Shown here: positions 16,148 to 23,698 of the stretch, one piece after another
Position numbering within the stretch: position 1 is the stretch's first letter
Layout of the letters: every line of letters starts with the position of its first letter
NCBI GenBank assembly: GCA_900555665.1
Contig: USLX01000016.1
Span: 1-23,698 of the forward strand
DNA: 23,698 nucleotides
Reading direction: 5' to 3'
From: an uncultured Eubacteriales bacterium
GTDB lineage: Bacteria > Bacillota > Clostridia > Oscillospirales > Oscillospiraceae
Translations under genes and position numbers: made by a program
The notes under the pieces: generated by a model
Seen by the model: the letters and a program-made list of their open reading frames with translations, nothing else
Told to the model about the DNA's origin: nothing
The model's database searches: none

Positions 16148-17202
16148 ATACGATCCATATTGCGGCCTCTCGGGAATATGATGTTCTGATCGGACGCGGA
16201 CTGCTCTCGGAGCTCGGCGCGCGCTGCGCGGAGGTGCTGGATGGGCGGACGGCCGCACTGATTTCGGATGACAGCGTGTTCGCGCTCTATGGGAAACAGG
16301 CGGCGGAGAGTCTGGAGAAGGCTGGATTCCGGGTTGTCAGATTTGTATTTCCACATGGAGAAACATCAAAAAATCTTACGGTTTATGGGAGAATCCTGAA
16401 TTTTTTGTGCGAAAATCATCTCTCCCGAAATGACTTCGTTGTCGCACTCGGCGGCGGCGTTGTGGGCGATTTGGCGGGCTTTGCTTCTGCGACGTATCTG
16501 CGCGGAATCCGGTTTGTGCAGGTGCCGACGACACTGCTGGCAATGGTAGATTCTTCCGTCGGCGGAAAGACGGCGGTGGATCTGGACGGGGGAAAGAACC
16601 AGGCGGGAGCGTTCTGGCAGCCGTCGCTGGTGGTCTGCGACTACGATTTGTTGGACACTTTGCCGGAGCGGGAATATCGCTGCGGATGCGCGGAGGTCAT
16701 CAAATACGGATTGATGGAAAATGTCTCATTCTTCGAGGATTTGATGAGAATTCCGGCAAAAAATCAGTATGAAAATGTAATTTCAACCTGTGTTGAAATG
16801 AAGAAAAAGACCGTTTTATCGGATGAATTTGATCGTGGAGAACGGCAGAAGCTCAATCTTGGGCATACAATTGGACATGCGGTGGAGAAATGCAGCGGAT
16901 TTTCACTGCTGCATGGTGAGTGTGTGGCCATTGGGATGGCGGTGATCACACGCGCGGCGGCACGGAAGGGCTTTTGTTCGGCAGAAACGGTGAAAGCGGT
17001 TGAAAATATCCTGAAATGCTATGATTTACCGGATAAAACGGACTATTCCGCGGATGAATTGTTTAAAACAGCGCGATCGGACAAGAAGGTTTCAAATGGA
17101 AAAATCAGTCTGATTGTGCCGGAAGCAGTCGGAAAATGCCGGATTCTGCCGATCCCGGAGGCGGAGCTGCGGGACTGGATGCAGGCCGGAGGAGTGCTAT
17201 GA
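16144..17202 (+). CDS. aroB: 3-Dehydroquinate synthase
   Basis: This encodes 352 residues from a TTG start at 16144 that overlaps the tyrA stop (TTGA). AAGGAGGAGG (16124-16133) lies upstream. The frame stays open further upstream, but only this start gives the normal family length and N-terminus (NTIHIAASREYDVLIGRG). It converts DAHP to dehydroquinate using NAD and a divalent metal. Motifs: FPHGETSKN, VALGGGVVGDLAGFASATYLRG, VPTTLLAMVDSSVGGKTAVD, CAEVIKYG, then LNLGHTIGHAVE and LLHGECVAIGM with metal-binding Glu and His. The gene is AT-richer than its neighbours from about 16,320 onward, with more A/T-ending codons. Its stop overlaps aroA (ATGA). Confidence 0.96.
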   Translation: MNTIHIAASREYDVLIGRGLLSELGARCAEVLDGRTAALISDDSVFALYGKQAAESLEKAGFRVVRFVFPHGETSKNLTVYGRILNFLCENHLSRNDFVVALGGGVVGDLAGFASATYLRGIRFVQVPTTLLAMVDSSVGGKTAVDLDGGKNQAGAFWQPSLVVCDYDLLDTLPEREYRCGCAEVIKYGLMENVSFFEDLMRIPAKNQYENVISTCVEMKKKTVLSDEFDRGERQKLNLGHTIGHAVEKCSGFSLLHGECVAIGMAVITRAAARKGFCSAETVKAVENILKCYDLPDKTDYSADELFKTARSDKKVSNGKISLIVPEAVGKCRILPIPEAELRDWMQAGGVL

Positions 17203-18515
17203 AAAGTTCGGTTTTTCACGGTTTTCGAAGCGGAAGTCTGAAAATTCCGACTTCAAAATCGATGGCACATCGCATACTAATTTGCGCGGCACTTGGAAAA
17301 AGTTCTGTAATTCTGCATTTTAATGGAATTTCCAACGATATTTTGGCTACAATTGTTTGCTTACGAGTTCTTGGGGCGGAAATCGCAGAATTGCGAGGCG
17401 GAGATTGGCGTGTAACGCCGATTTTGGCGACTCCGAAGAAAGAATGTTCGCTTTTCTGCGGCGAAAGCGGGTCTACACTACGATTTTTGCTTCCAATTGT
17501 TGGAGCTTTGGGGGCGCGGGTGGTCTTCCACATGGAGGGACGGCTGCCGGAGCGGCCTTTGGAACCGCTGATTTCCATTTTGCGCGAGCATGGCATGAAA
17601 ATTGAAAAAACAGGTAGTTCTTTGAAATGCAGCGGAATTTTATCCGGCGGAATATTTGAAATTCCGGGGAATATTTCTTCTCAGTATATCACGGGCCTGC
17701 TGATGGCCTTGCCGTATCTTTCGAGCGGCGAGGCAGCGGTATGTGATGCGGCAGCGCAGCGGCAGGGCTTGCGCCTGGCAAGCGGCAATGTGCTGCGGGT
17801 GACGGGTGACGTGGAATCCGCAGCCTATATTGCGATGACAGAGCAGGTTTTGCGCCTGGCCGGAGCACGGTTTGAAAAGCACGGATGGGAATATTCCATC
17901 CCGTGCGGACAGGTGTATGAGCTGCCGGAGCGCACGGCGGTGGAGGGCGACTGGTCGAACGCGGCCTTCTTTCTCTGCATGGGCGCGCTCAGCCCGGCGG
18001 GTGTGACGGTGTGGGGGCTGCGCGCGGATTCCGCGCAGGGCGACCGGGCGGTTCTGGAGGTACTGCGCGCGATGGGCGCGGAGGTTTTGCCGGGGACGGA
18101 GGGCGTGACGGTGCGGCGCGGGCAGCTGCGCGGTGTCGCGATTGACGCCAGGCCGATTCCGGATCTGATCCCGGCGCTGTGCGCACTGGCGGCCACGGCG
18201 GAGGGGGAGACACGAATTCTCCACGCAGGCCGGCTGCGGCTGAAAGAATCCGACCGGCTGGCCTCGACGGCGGCGATGCTGCGTGCGCTCGGCGGCGACG
18301 TGGAGGAGCTGCCGGAAGGTCTGCGCATCCGAGGGGTGCGGAGGCTGCGCGGCGGAACGGTTGATGCCTGCAACGATCACCGGATCGCGATGGCGGCGGC
18401 GGTGGCCGCGTGCGCATGCGAGGAGGCGGTGACGGTGCTCGGGAGCGAGTGTGTGGACAAGTCCTATCCGGGATTCTGGGAGGATCTTGCGGCGCTGAAA
18501 GGAGCGGAAGGATGA
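17199..18515 (+). CDS. aroA: 3-Phosphoshikimate 1-carboxyvinyltransferase (EPSP synthase)
   Basis: This encodes 438 residues. The ATG overlaps the aroB stop, with GGAGG upstream (17188-17192). It transfers the enolpyruvyl group of PEP to shikimate-3-phosphate. Active-site motifs are present: PTSKSMAHR (K20), GESGSTLRFLLP, SSQYITGLLMALP, PIPDLIPALCALA, RLKESDRLAS and CNDHRIAMA. Between ALPYLSSGEAAV and RVTGDVESAAYI there are about 15-18 residues (CDAAAQRQGLRLASGNVL) more than I expect for the family. The first half continues the AT-rich patch that begins in aroB; the second half returns to high GC. It ends with ATGA overlapping aroC. Confidence 0.95.
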   Translation: MKSSVFHGFRSGSLKIPTSKSMAHRILICAALGKSSVILHFNGISNDILATIVCLRVLGAEIAELRGGDWRVTPILATPKKECSLFCGESGSTLRFLLPIVGALGARVVFHMEGRLPERPLEPLISILREHGMKIEKTGSSLKCSGILSGGIFEIPGNISSQYITGLLMALPYLSSGEAAVCDAAAQRQGLRLASGNVLRVTGDVESAAYIAMTEQVLRLAGARFEKHGWEYSIPCGQVYELPERTAVEGDWSNAAFFLCMGALSPAGVTVWGLRADSAQGDRAVLEVLRAMGAEVLPGTEGVTVRRGQLRGVAIDARPIPDLIPALCALAATAEGETRILHAGRLRLKESDRLASTAAMLRALGGDVEELPEGLRIRGVRRLRGGTVDACNDHRIAMAAAVAACACEEAVTVLGSECVDKSYPGFWEDLAALKGAEG

Positions 18516-19597
18516 GCAGCAGCTATGGTGAGAATCTGCATCTGACCATTTTTGGCCAATCGCACGCCCCGGCCATCGGCGTGACGCTGGAGGGAATCCC
18601 GGCGGGGCAGCGCATCGATTTGGAAGAGCTGCAGCGTTTTTTGGACCGGCGGGCGCCGGGGCGGAGCGAATTTGCAACGCCGCGCAAGGAGGCCGACCGG
18701 GCGGAGTTCCTCTCGGGGCTTGTGGAGGACGTGACGTGCGGCGCACCGCTGACGGCGATCATCCGGAATACGAACACGCGCTCCGGGGACTACCGGAATC
18801 TTGCGGTGGTGCCGAGGCCGGGCCACGCCGACTATACGGCGGCGGTGAAATACGGTGGAGCGCAGGACACGGCGGGCGGCGGACATTTTTCCGGCAGGCT
18901 GACGGCACCGCTGTGTATCGCGGGCGGCATCTGTTTGCAGCTGCTGCGGCGCGAGGGGATTGAAATTGTGTCGCGGATTGCGGCCATTGCCGGCGTGGAG
19001 GACAGCGGCGAACTGACGGCCTCCACGGCGGAAAAGGCGTTCCCGGTTGTGGACGACGCGCGCGGCGCGAAGATGCGCGAGGCCATCGCGGCGGCAAAGG
19101 CGGAGGGGGACTCCGTCGGCGGCGTGGTTGAGGTGGCGGCGTTTGGGGTGCCGGTGGGCCTGGGGGAACCGATGTTCGGCGGGATGGAAAACCGAATTGC
19201 GGGAATCGTATTCGGCATTCCGGCGGTGAAGGGACTGGAGTTTGGCGAAGGCTTCGGCGCGGCACGGCTGCGCGGGAGCGAGAACAACGACGAATTCTGC
19301 ATCCGGAACGGGAAAATCGGCACAATCACCAATCACTGCGGCGGAATTTTGGGCGGAATCACGGACGGCATGCCGCTGCGCTTTTGCGCGGCGGTGAAGC
19401 CGACGCCGTCCATCTTCAAGCCGCAGCGGAGCGTAAATCTCGAGACGATGGAGCAGACAACCTTACAAATTCAGGGGCGGCATGACCCCTGCATTGTGCC
19501 GCGTGCGGTTCCGGTGATGGAGGCGGCGGCGGCCATTGCGATCTACGATGCGCTGCTTGGGCGCAGGAAGGAAAGGACGGACGGGAAATGGATCTGA
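18512..19597 (+). CDS. aroC: Chorismate synthase
   Basis: This encodes 361 residues. The start overlaps the aroA stop (ATGA), with AAGGAGCGGAAGG before it. It removes phosphate from EPSP to give chorismate, using reduced FMN. Signature stretches: FGQSHAPAIGVTLEGIPAG at the N-terminus, RRAPGRSEFATPRKEAD, RPGHADYTAAVKYGGAQDT, GGGHFSGRLTAP and the C-terminal FKPQRSVNLETMEQTTLQIQ with RHDPCIVPRAVPVMEA. No flavin reductase domain is fused, so the enzyme is monofunctional and depends on reduced flavin from elsewhere. Codons end mainly in G. Its last 10 bases overlap pheA. Confidence 0.96.
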   Translation: MSSSYGENLHLTIFGQSHAPAIGVTLEGIPAGQRIDLEELQRFLDRRAPGRSEFATPRKEADRAEFLSGLVEDVTCGAPLTAIIRNTNTRSGDYRNLAVVPRPGHADYTAAVKYGGAQDTAGGGHFSGRLTAPLCIAGGICLQLLRREGIEIVSRIAAIAGVEDSGELTASTAEKAFPVVDDARGAKMREAIAAAKAEGDSVGGVVEVAAFGVPVGLGEPMFGGMENRIAGIVFGIPAVKGLEFGEGFGAARLRGSENNDEFCIRNGKIGTITNHCGGILGGITDGMPLRFCAAVKPTPSIFKPQRSVNLETMEQTTLQIQGRHDPCIVPRAVPVMEAAAAIAIYDALLGRRKERTDGKWI

Positions 19598-20727
19598 AGG
19601 AATACCGGGGAAAGATTGACGAGATCGATCAGAAGCTGGTCGCGTTGTTTGCCGAGCGGATGGATGTGGCTGCGGGGATTGCGGCCTACAAAAAGGAGCA
19701 TGGGCTGCCGGTGCTCGACCCGGCGCGGGAGCGGGCAAAGCTGCTGGACGTGGCGGAAAAGACGCCGGAGGCGCTGCAGGAATATGCGGTGTCGCTCTAT
19801 TCGCTGCTCTTTGAGCTCAGCCGCAGCTATCAGAACCGGCTGCTCGGCAAGCCCTCGGCGCTGACGGAGGAAATCCGGGCGGCCATCGAGCAGACGCCGA
19901 AGCTCTTCCCGGAGAAGGCGGCGGTGGCCTGCCAGGGCGTGGCGGGGGCCTATTCGCAGCTGGCGTGCGACAAGCTGTTCCGGCTGGCAAACGTGCTGTA
20001 TTTTAACTCCTTTGAGGCGGTGTTTTCGGCCATTGAGGCGGGACTTTGCCAGTATGGCGTGGTGCCGGTGGAAAACAGCACGGCGGGCTCGGTCAATGCG
20101 GTATACGACCTGATGACGCACCACAACTTCCGCATCGTGCGGAGCATCCGCATCAAGGTGGACCACAATCTGCTGGTGAAGCCGGGGACGAAGCAGGAGG
20201 ACATCCGAGAGATCTACTCCCACCAACAGGCGCTCAGCCAGTGTCAGCAATATCTGCAGAAGTTTCAAAACGTCAAGATCATCCCGTGTGAGAACACGGC
20301 GATCGCGGCCAAGCGCGTGGCCGAGTCGGACGGCGGGTGCGCGGCGCTCTCGTCGCGCGAGTGCCAGAAGCTCTATGGGCTGGAATGCCTGGAGGCCTCG
20401 GTGCAGGATCAGGACAACAACTTCACGCGCTTCATCTGCATCTCGAAGAAGCTGGAAATTTATCCGGGCGCGGACCGGACGAGCCTGATGGCGGTGCTGC
20501 CGCATGAGCCGGGCTCGCTCTACAAGCTGCTCTCACGGTTCTATGCGCTGGGGCTGAACCTCAACAAGCTCGAGAGCCGGCCGATGCCGGATCGGAACTT
20601 TGAGTTTATGTTCTACTTTGACCTGGACACGCCGGTCTATTCGCCGAAGCTGCAGGAGTTGATCGGGGAGATGCCGGAGCTTTGTGAGGAGTTTGCGTAT
20701 TTGGGCAGTTACAGCGAGGTGGTTTGA
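19588..20727 (+). CDS. pheA: Bifunctional chorismate mutase/prephenate dehydratase (P-protein)
   Basis: This encodes 379 residues. The ATG at 19588 lies inside the end of aroC and follows GGAAAGGA. Residues 1-90 are an AroQ-type chorismate mutase (LKEYRGKIDEIDQKLVALFA, then RERAKLLD). Residues about 107-285 are prephenate dehydratase (ACQGVAGAYSQLA, GVVPVENSTAGSV, and the catalytic TRF at 280-282). Residues about 297-370 are an ACT domain with the ESRP motif at 329-332 (KLESRPMPD), which binds phenylalanine for feedback inhibition. It converts chorismate via prephenate to phenylpyruvate. It also makes the prephenate needed by TyrA, since tyrA carries no mutase domain. It ends as TGATG overlapping the aroE-aroK start. 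Confidence 0.96.
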   Translation: MDLKEYRGKIDEIDQKLVALFAERMDVAAGIAAYKKEHGLPVLDPARERAKLLDVAEKTPEALQEYAVSLYSLLFELSRSYQNRLLGKPSALTEEIRAAIEQTPKLFPEKAAVACQGVAGAYSQLACDKLFRLANVLYFNSFEAVFSAIEAGLCQYGVVPVENSTAGSVNAVYDLMTHHNFRIVRSIRIKVDHNLLVKPGTKQEDIREIYSHQQALSQCQQYLQKFQNVKIIPCENTAIAAKRVAESDGGCAALSSRECQKLYGLECLEASVQDQDNNFTRFICISKKLEIYPGADRTSLMAVLPHEPGSLYKLLSRFYALGLNLNKLESRPMPDRNFEFMFYFDLDTPVYSPKLQELIGEMPELCEEFAYLGSYSEVV

Positions 20728-21947
20728 TGCGTTGCGGTTTGCTGGGGCGGAAGATCGGATACAGCTATTCGCCGATGATCCAGGGGATGCTGGCGTCCTA
20801 CCGCTATGACCTGTTTCCGACGGAGCCGGAGGAATTGGACGGCTTTTTGCGCGGGGAGTGCTGGGACGGACTGAATGTGACGATTCCGTATAAGCGGGAA
20901 GTGGTGCGGTACTGCGCGGAGCTGTCGGAGACGGCGGCGAAGCTCGGGAGCGTGAATACGCTGGTACGGCGCGCGGACGGGACGATTTTTGGGGCGAATA
21001 CGGACTATGACGGATTTCGCTACCAGGTGGAGCAGAGCGGGATCGGCGTCGTGGGGAAGAAGGCACTGGTTTTGGGCAGCGGCGGCGCGTCGGTGACGGT
21101 ATGCGCGGTGCTGCGCGATTTGGGCGCGGCGAGCGTGACGGTGATCTCGCGCTCCGGCCCGGACAACTATGAAAACCTGGAGCGGCACGCGGATGCGCAG
21201 ATCGTGGCGAACACGACGCCGCTGGGGACGTATCCGAACACGGGCGCGGCGGCGGTGGATCTGCGGCTGTTTCCGCGGTGCGAGGGTGTATTTGACATTG
21301 TGTACAATCCGGCGCGGACGGCGCTTTTGATGCAGGCCGAGCAGCTCGGGATCCCGCGGGCGGGCGGGCTGCGGATGCTGGTGGCGCAGGCGCGGCGGAG
21401 CGCGGAGCTGTTTACCGGGACGACGATTCCGGACGCGCGGCTGAGCGAGATTGAGCGGAGCGTGCGGGCGCGGCTGGAGAACATCGTGCTCATCGGGATG
21501 CCGGGGTGCGGCAAGAGCACAGTGGCGGAAAAACTCGGCGCGCGGCTGGGCCGCGAGGTGATCGAGAGCGACGAGTGGATTGCGAAGCAGGCCGGAAAGA
21601 GCGTCCCGGAGATCATTTTGCAGGATGGCGAAGTGGAATTCCGGCGGCTGGAGACGGAGGCGCTGCGCGAGCTCGGCAAACGCTCGGGCATCATTCTCTC
21701 AACCGGCGGCGGGTGCGTGACGCGGAGCGAAAATTATCCGCTGCTGCATCAGAACGGAACGATCTTCTGGCTGCTGCGCAGCCCGTGGAAGCTGTCGAGC
21801 GAGGGCAGACCGCTGTCGCAGGTGGAGTCTGCCGAGGCAATGTATGCCAGGCGGGAGCCGATGTACCGGCGGTTTGCGGATGTGAAGGTGGACAACGAGG
21901 GCGCGATTGAGCGCACGGTGGAGGCAATTGCCAGGAGGTTTGGATGA
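20727..21947 (+). CDS. aroE-aroK: Shikimate dehydrogenase-shikimate kinase fusion
   Basis: This encodes 406 residues. I chose the ATG at 20727, whose A is the last base of the pheA stop (TGATG), over the TTG one codon earlier. Residues 1-250 are AroE: GYSYSPMIQG (shikimate binding), GLNVTIPYK (catalytic Lys), ANTDYDG, the NADP loop VLGSGGASVT and ANTTPLG. Residues about 251-406 are AroK: Walker A GMPGCGKST (from residue 257), ESDEWIAKQAG, VEFRRLETEAL, STGGGCV and the lid GRPLS. Together they convert 3-dehydroshikimate to shikimate-3-phosphate. There is no stop or frame break between the halves, and both sets of active-site motifs look intact. It overlaps aroQ as ATGA. Confidence 0.95.
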   Translation: MRCGLLGRKIGYSYSPMIQGMLASYRYDLFPTEPEELDGFLRGECWDGLNVTIPYKREVVRYCAELSETAAKLGSVNTLVRRADGTIFGANTDYDGFRYQVEQSGIGVVGKKALVLGSGGASVTVCAVLRDLGAASVTVISRSGPDNYENLERHADAQIVANTTPLGTYPNTGAAAVDLRLFPRCEGVFDIVYNPARTALLMQAEQLGIPRAGGLRMLVAQARRSAELFTGTTIPDARLSEIERSVRARLENIVLIGMPGCGKSTVAEKLGARLGREVIESDEWIAKQAGKSVPEIILQDGEVEFRRLETEALRELGKRSGIILSTGGGCVTRSENYPLLHQNGTIFWLLRSPWKLSSEGRPLSQVESAEAMYARREPMYRRFADVKVDNEGAIERTVEAIARRFG

Positions 21948-22375
21948 AAATTCTGGTGATCAACGGGCCGAACCTCAATTTGCTGGGGCTGCGGGAGCCG
22001 GCGATCTACGGGTCGCAGAGTTATGAGTGTCTGGTGGAGAAGATCCGGACGTTTTGCGACGCGGAAGGCGTGGAGGTTTCCTGTTTTCAGTCGAACCACG
22101 AGGGGGCCATTGTCGACGAGATTCAGGCGGCGTATGGCGTCTATGAAGGAATTGTGATCAATCCGGCGGCGTATACGCACACGAGCGTGGCGATTTTGGA
22201 TGCGCTGAAGGCGGTGGCGATTCCGGCGGTGGAAGTGCATATCTCGGATGTGGACGCGCGGGAGCCGTTCCGGCAGGTCTCTTACGCGGGGATGGCCTGC
22301 GTGAAGACGTACAAGGGGCTTGGCTTTGACGGCTACCTGGAGGCAATCCGGTTTTTGAAGGAGTATTTGGCATGA
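21944..22375 (+). CDS. aroQ: 3-Dehydroquinate dehydratase, type II
   Basis: This encodes 143 residues, the normal size of the small dodecameric type II enzyme. The start overlaps the fusion gene (ATGA), with AGGAGG upstream (21933-21938). It dehydrates 3-dehydroquinate to 3-dehydroshikimate, the third pathway step. Motifs: INGPNLNLLGLREPAIYG with catalytic R17 and Y22, NPAAYTHTS with catalytic H79, VEVHISDVDAREPFR for substrate binding, and AGMACVKTYKGLG near the C-terminus. All expected active-site residues are present. It overlaps the aminotransferase start as ATGA. Confidence 0.96.
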   Translation: MKILVINGPNLNLLGLREPAIYGSQSYECLVEKIRTFCDAEGVEVSCFQSNHEGAIVDEIQAAYGVYEGIVINPAAYTHTSVAILDALKAVAIPAVEVHISDVDAREPFRQVSYAGMACVKTYKGLGFDGYLEAIRFLKEYLA

Positions 22376-23553
22376 TTTCGCAGAGAATGATCGATTGGGG
22401 CAGCCAGGGCTGCGGGATTCGGGAGATCGCGGCCTACGGCGAGGCACGGGCGGCCGTGGTGGGCGCGGAGAACGTGTTCAACTTTACGATCGGCAGCCCG
22501 AGCGTGCAGGCACCGGCATGTGTGGCGCAGAGTATCCGACATCTGCTGGACACCGTGCCGCCGGAGGTGCTGCACGGGTATACGCCGGCGCCTGGGCTGT
22601 ACCAGGTGCGCGCGGCGATGGCGGAGGCGCTCTCGGGCGAATTTCGGACGCAGTATCGCCCGGAGGATATCTTTATGACGGCGGGCGCGTGTGCGGCGCT
22701 GGCAATCATCTGCGCGGCGCTCATTGGGCCGGGCGAGGAGGCCGTGACAGCGACACCGTATTTTTCGGAATATCGCGTGTATGTGGAAGCGGCGGGCGGC
22801 CGGCTCGTGGAGGCGGCGTCTGAGGCGGAGACGTTTCAGCTGGATCTTGCGGCGATGGAGGCAGCAATCTCGCCCCAAACGGCACTGGTGCTGCTCAATT
22901 CGCCGAACAACCCGTCCGGCGTGGTGCTGCGGCGCGAGGGATTGGAGGCGCTGGCGGCGCTTTTGACGAAGAAGGCCGCGGAGTATGGGCATCCGATCTA
23001 TCTGGTGGCGGATGAGCCGTATCGCGCGCTGGTATATGGTGGGGTGGAGGTGCCGTTTTTGCCGGATCTGTATCCGGATACGGTATACTGCACGTCGTTC
23101 AGCAAGTCGCTGTCGCTGGCGGGCGAGCGCGTGGGGTATCTGGCGGTGGCGGCGCAGGCTGCGGAGCATGACCGGCTGCTGGAGGCCATCGCGGGTGCAA
23201 GCCGGGCACTGGGATATATCAATGTGTCGACGATGTTCCAGCTGATTGCGGCGGAGTGCGTCGGGAAGACGGCGGATCTGTCGATCTATGAGGCGAACCG
23301 GGACTATCTGTACCGGGAGCTTACGACGCTGGGCTATCGGTGCGTGCAGCCGGACGGGGCGTTCTATCTGTTTCTCCGGACGCCGGAGGGCTGGTGCAGG
23401 CGGGCGATGGAATGCGATCTGCTGCTGGTGCCGGGCGAGGAATTTGCCTGTCCGGGCTATGCGCGGCTGGCCTATTGCGTGCCGATGGAACGGCTCCGGC
23501 GGGCAATGCCGCGATTCGCGGCGCTGGCGCGGGAATTTGGATTATTGGGATAG
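22372..23553 (+). CDS. Class I/II PLP aminotransferase, probable aromatic aminotransferase
   Basis: This encodes 393 residues, starting at an ATG that overlaps aroQ. Fold-type I aminotransferase motifs are clear: YTPAPGLYQVRAAMAE, the PLP-phosphate region TAGACAALAI, LNSPNNPSG, VADEPYRALVY and the PLP lysine K245 in SFSKSLSLAGERVG. As last gene of an operon that makes phenylpyruvate and 4-hydroxyphenylpyruvate, it most likely carries out the final transamination to Phe and Tyr. Prephenate or aspartate aminotransferase activity is also possible, and sequence alone does not decide. The N-terminal segment (MISQRMIDWGSQGCGIREIAAYG) resembles other clostridial aspartate/aromatic aminotransferases. 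Confidence 0.88.
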   Translation: MISQRMIDWGSQGCGIREIAAYGEARAAVVGAENVFNFTIGSPSVQAPACVAQSIRHLLDTVPPEVLHGYTPAPGLYQVRAAMAEALSGEFRTQYRPEDIFMTAGACAALAIICAALIGPGEEAVTATPYFSEYRVYVEAAGGRLVEAASEAETFQLDLAAMEAAISPQTALVLLNSPNNPSGVVLRREGLEALAALLTKKAAEYGHPIYLVADEPYRALVYGGVEVPFLPDLYPDTVYCTSFSKSLSLAGERVGYLAVAAQAAEHDRLLEAIAGASRALGYINVSTMFQLIAAECVGKTADLSIYEANRDYLYRELTTLGYRCVQPDGAFYLFLRTPEGWCRRAMECDLLLVPGEEFACPGYARLAYCVPMERLRRAMPRFAALAREFGLLG

Positions 23554-23571
23554 ATAGTGCTTGAGACTGTC

Positions 23572-23608
23572 AAAAAACAATAAAATGCAGCTCTGCGAGA
23601 GAGCTGCA
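23572..23608 (-). terminator. Hairpin with T-run on the minus strand after the aromatic operon
   Basis: A 9-bp perfect stem TGCAGCTCT (23586-23594) with AGAGCTGCA (23600-23608). Only the minus strand has a T-rich tail after the stem (the A-rich stretch 23572-23585 on the top strand). It therefore looks like the end of a minus-strand gene beyond the right edge, although it may also help stop the aromatic operon. Confidence 0.55.
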
Positions 23609-23613
23609 GGGGA

Positions 23614-23687
23614 TGGCCCAGGCCAGCTTCTCTTGCCCTTCGGGCAATTCACCTTCAGCGTGAAGGGGGCAAAGAGCCCCCTTCGCG
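23614..23687. repeat. Cluster of short hairpins, possible intergenic repeat element
   Basis: Three more inverted repeats follow in a row: TGGCC/GGCCA (23614-23625), TTGCCC-TTC-GGGCAA (23633-23647), and CG-T-GAAGGGGGC with GCCCCCTTC-G-CG (23659-23687, loop AAAGA). No reading frame is evident here. It could be the start of a dispersed palindromic element; only one copy is visible in this window. Confidence 0.35.
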
Positions 23688-23698
23688 TTCCATCAAGC

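Overview
The window reads as chromosomal DNA of a GC-rich anaerobic member of the Clostridia, most likely an Oscillospirales-type gut bacterium. The evidence is strong AGGAGG ribosome binding sites, several TTG/GTG starts, a Trp T-box riboswitch, S-layer homology (SLH) proteins, a multidomain flavodiiron protein with rubredoxin, and GC-rich codon use. This placement is inferred; no rRNA or tRNA gene is present to confirm it. Nearly all of the window is coding, and I see no phage, transposase or CRISPR array.

Left third (1-7350): the tail of a sugar ABC transporter ATPase with a clean terminator; a small secreted SLH protein on the minus strand; a Trp-specific T-box controlling a stand-alone TrpB2-type tryptophan synthase beta chain; a minus-strand pair (membrane-anchored endonuclease/exonuclease/phosphatase protein plus an unknown 141-residue protein) that meets trpB2 at a shared bidirectional terminator; then a CmpB-type membrane protein and a secreted SLH protein with a transglutaminase-like Cys-His-Asp region. 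The two divergent transcripts near 4.78 kb appear to share one palindromic -35 hexamer.

Middle (7395-13917): a flavodiiron protein with flavodoxin, flavin reductase and short-spaced rubredoxin modules; a PepD-type dipeptidase; and a chaperone operon in the unusual order J-protein, short GrpE, DnaK.

Right third (13986-23553): one aromatic amino acid operon. Its order is aroF, tyrA, aroB, aroA, aroC, pheA, an aroE-aroK fusion, aroQ and an aminotransferase. It covers every step from DAHP synthesis to phenylalanine and tyrosine, and all eight gene junctions overlap. Ahead of aroF lies the most striking element of the window: a promoter, an 18-codon leader peptide (MKTSSVIFAYFYYFTMNS) with three Phe and three Tyr codons in seven positions, a 20-base palindrome over its stop codon, and a strong intrinsic terminator. 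This is the architecture of ribosome-mediated attenuation responding to charged tRNA-Phe and tRNA-Tyr.

The window therefore holds two different tRNA-sensing switches for aromatic amino acids: a T-box sensing tRNA-Trp at trpB2, and a translated leader peptide at the Phe/Tyr operon. Third-position base use also changes between aroF (C-ending) and the downstream genes (G-ending, with an AT-richer patch in aroB-aroA), which suggests that the operon was assembled from parts with different histories.
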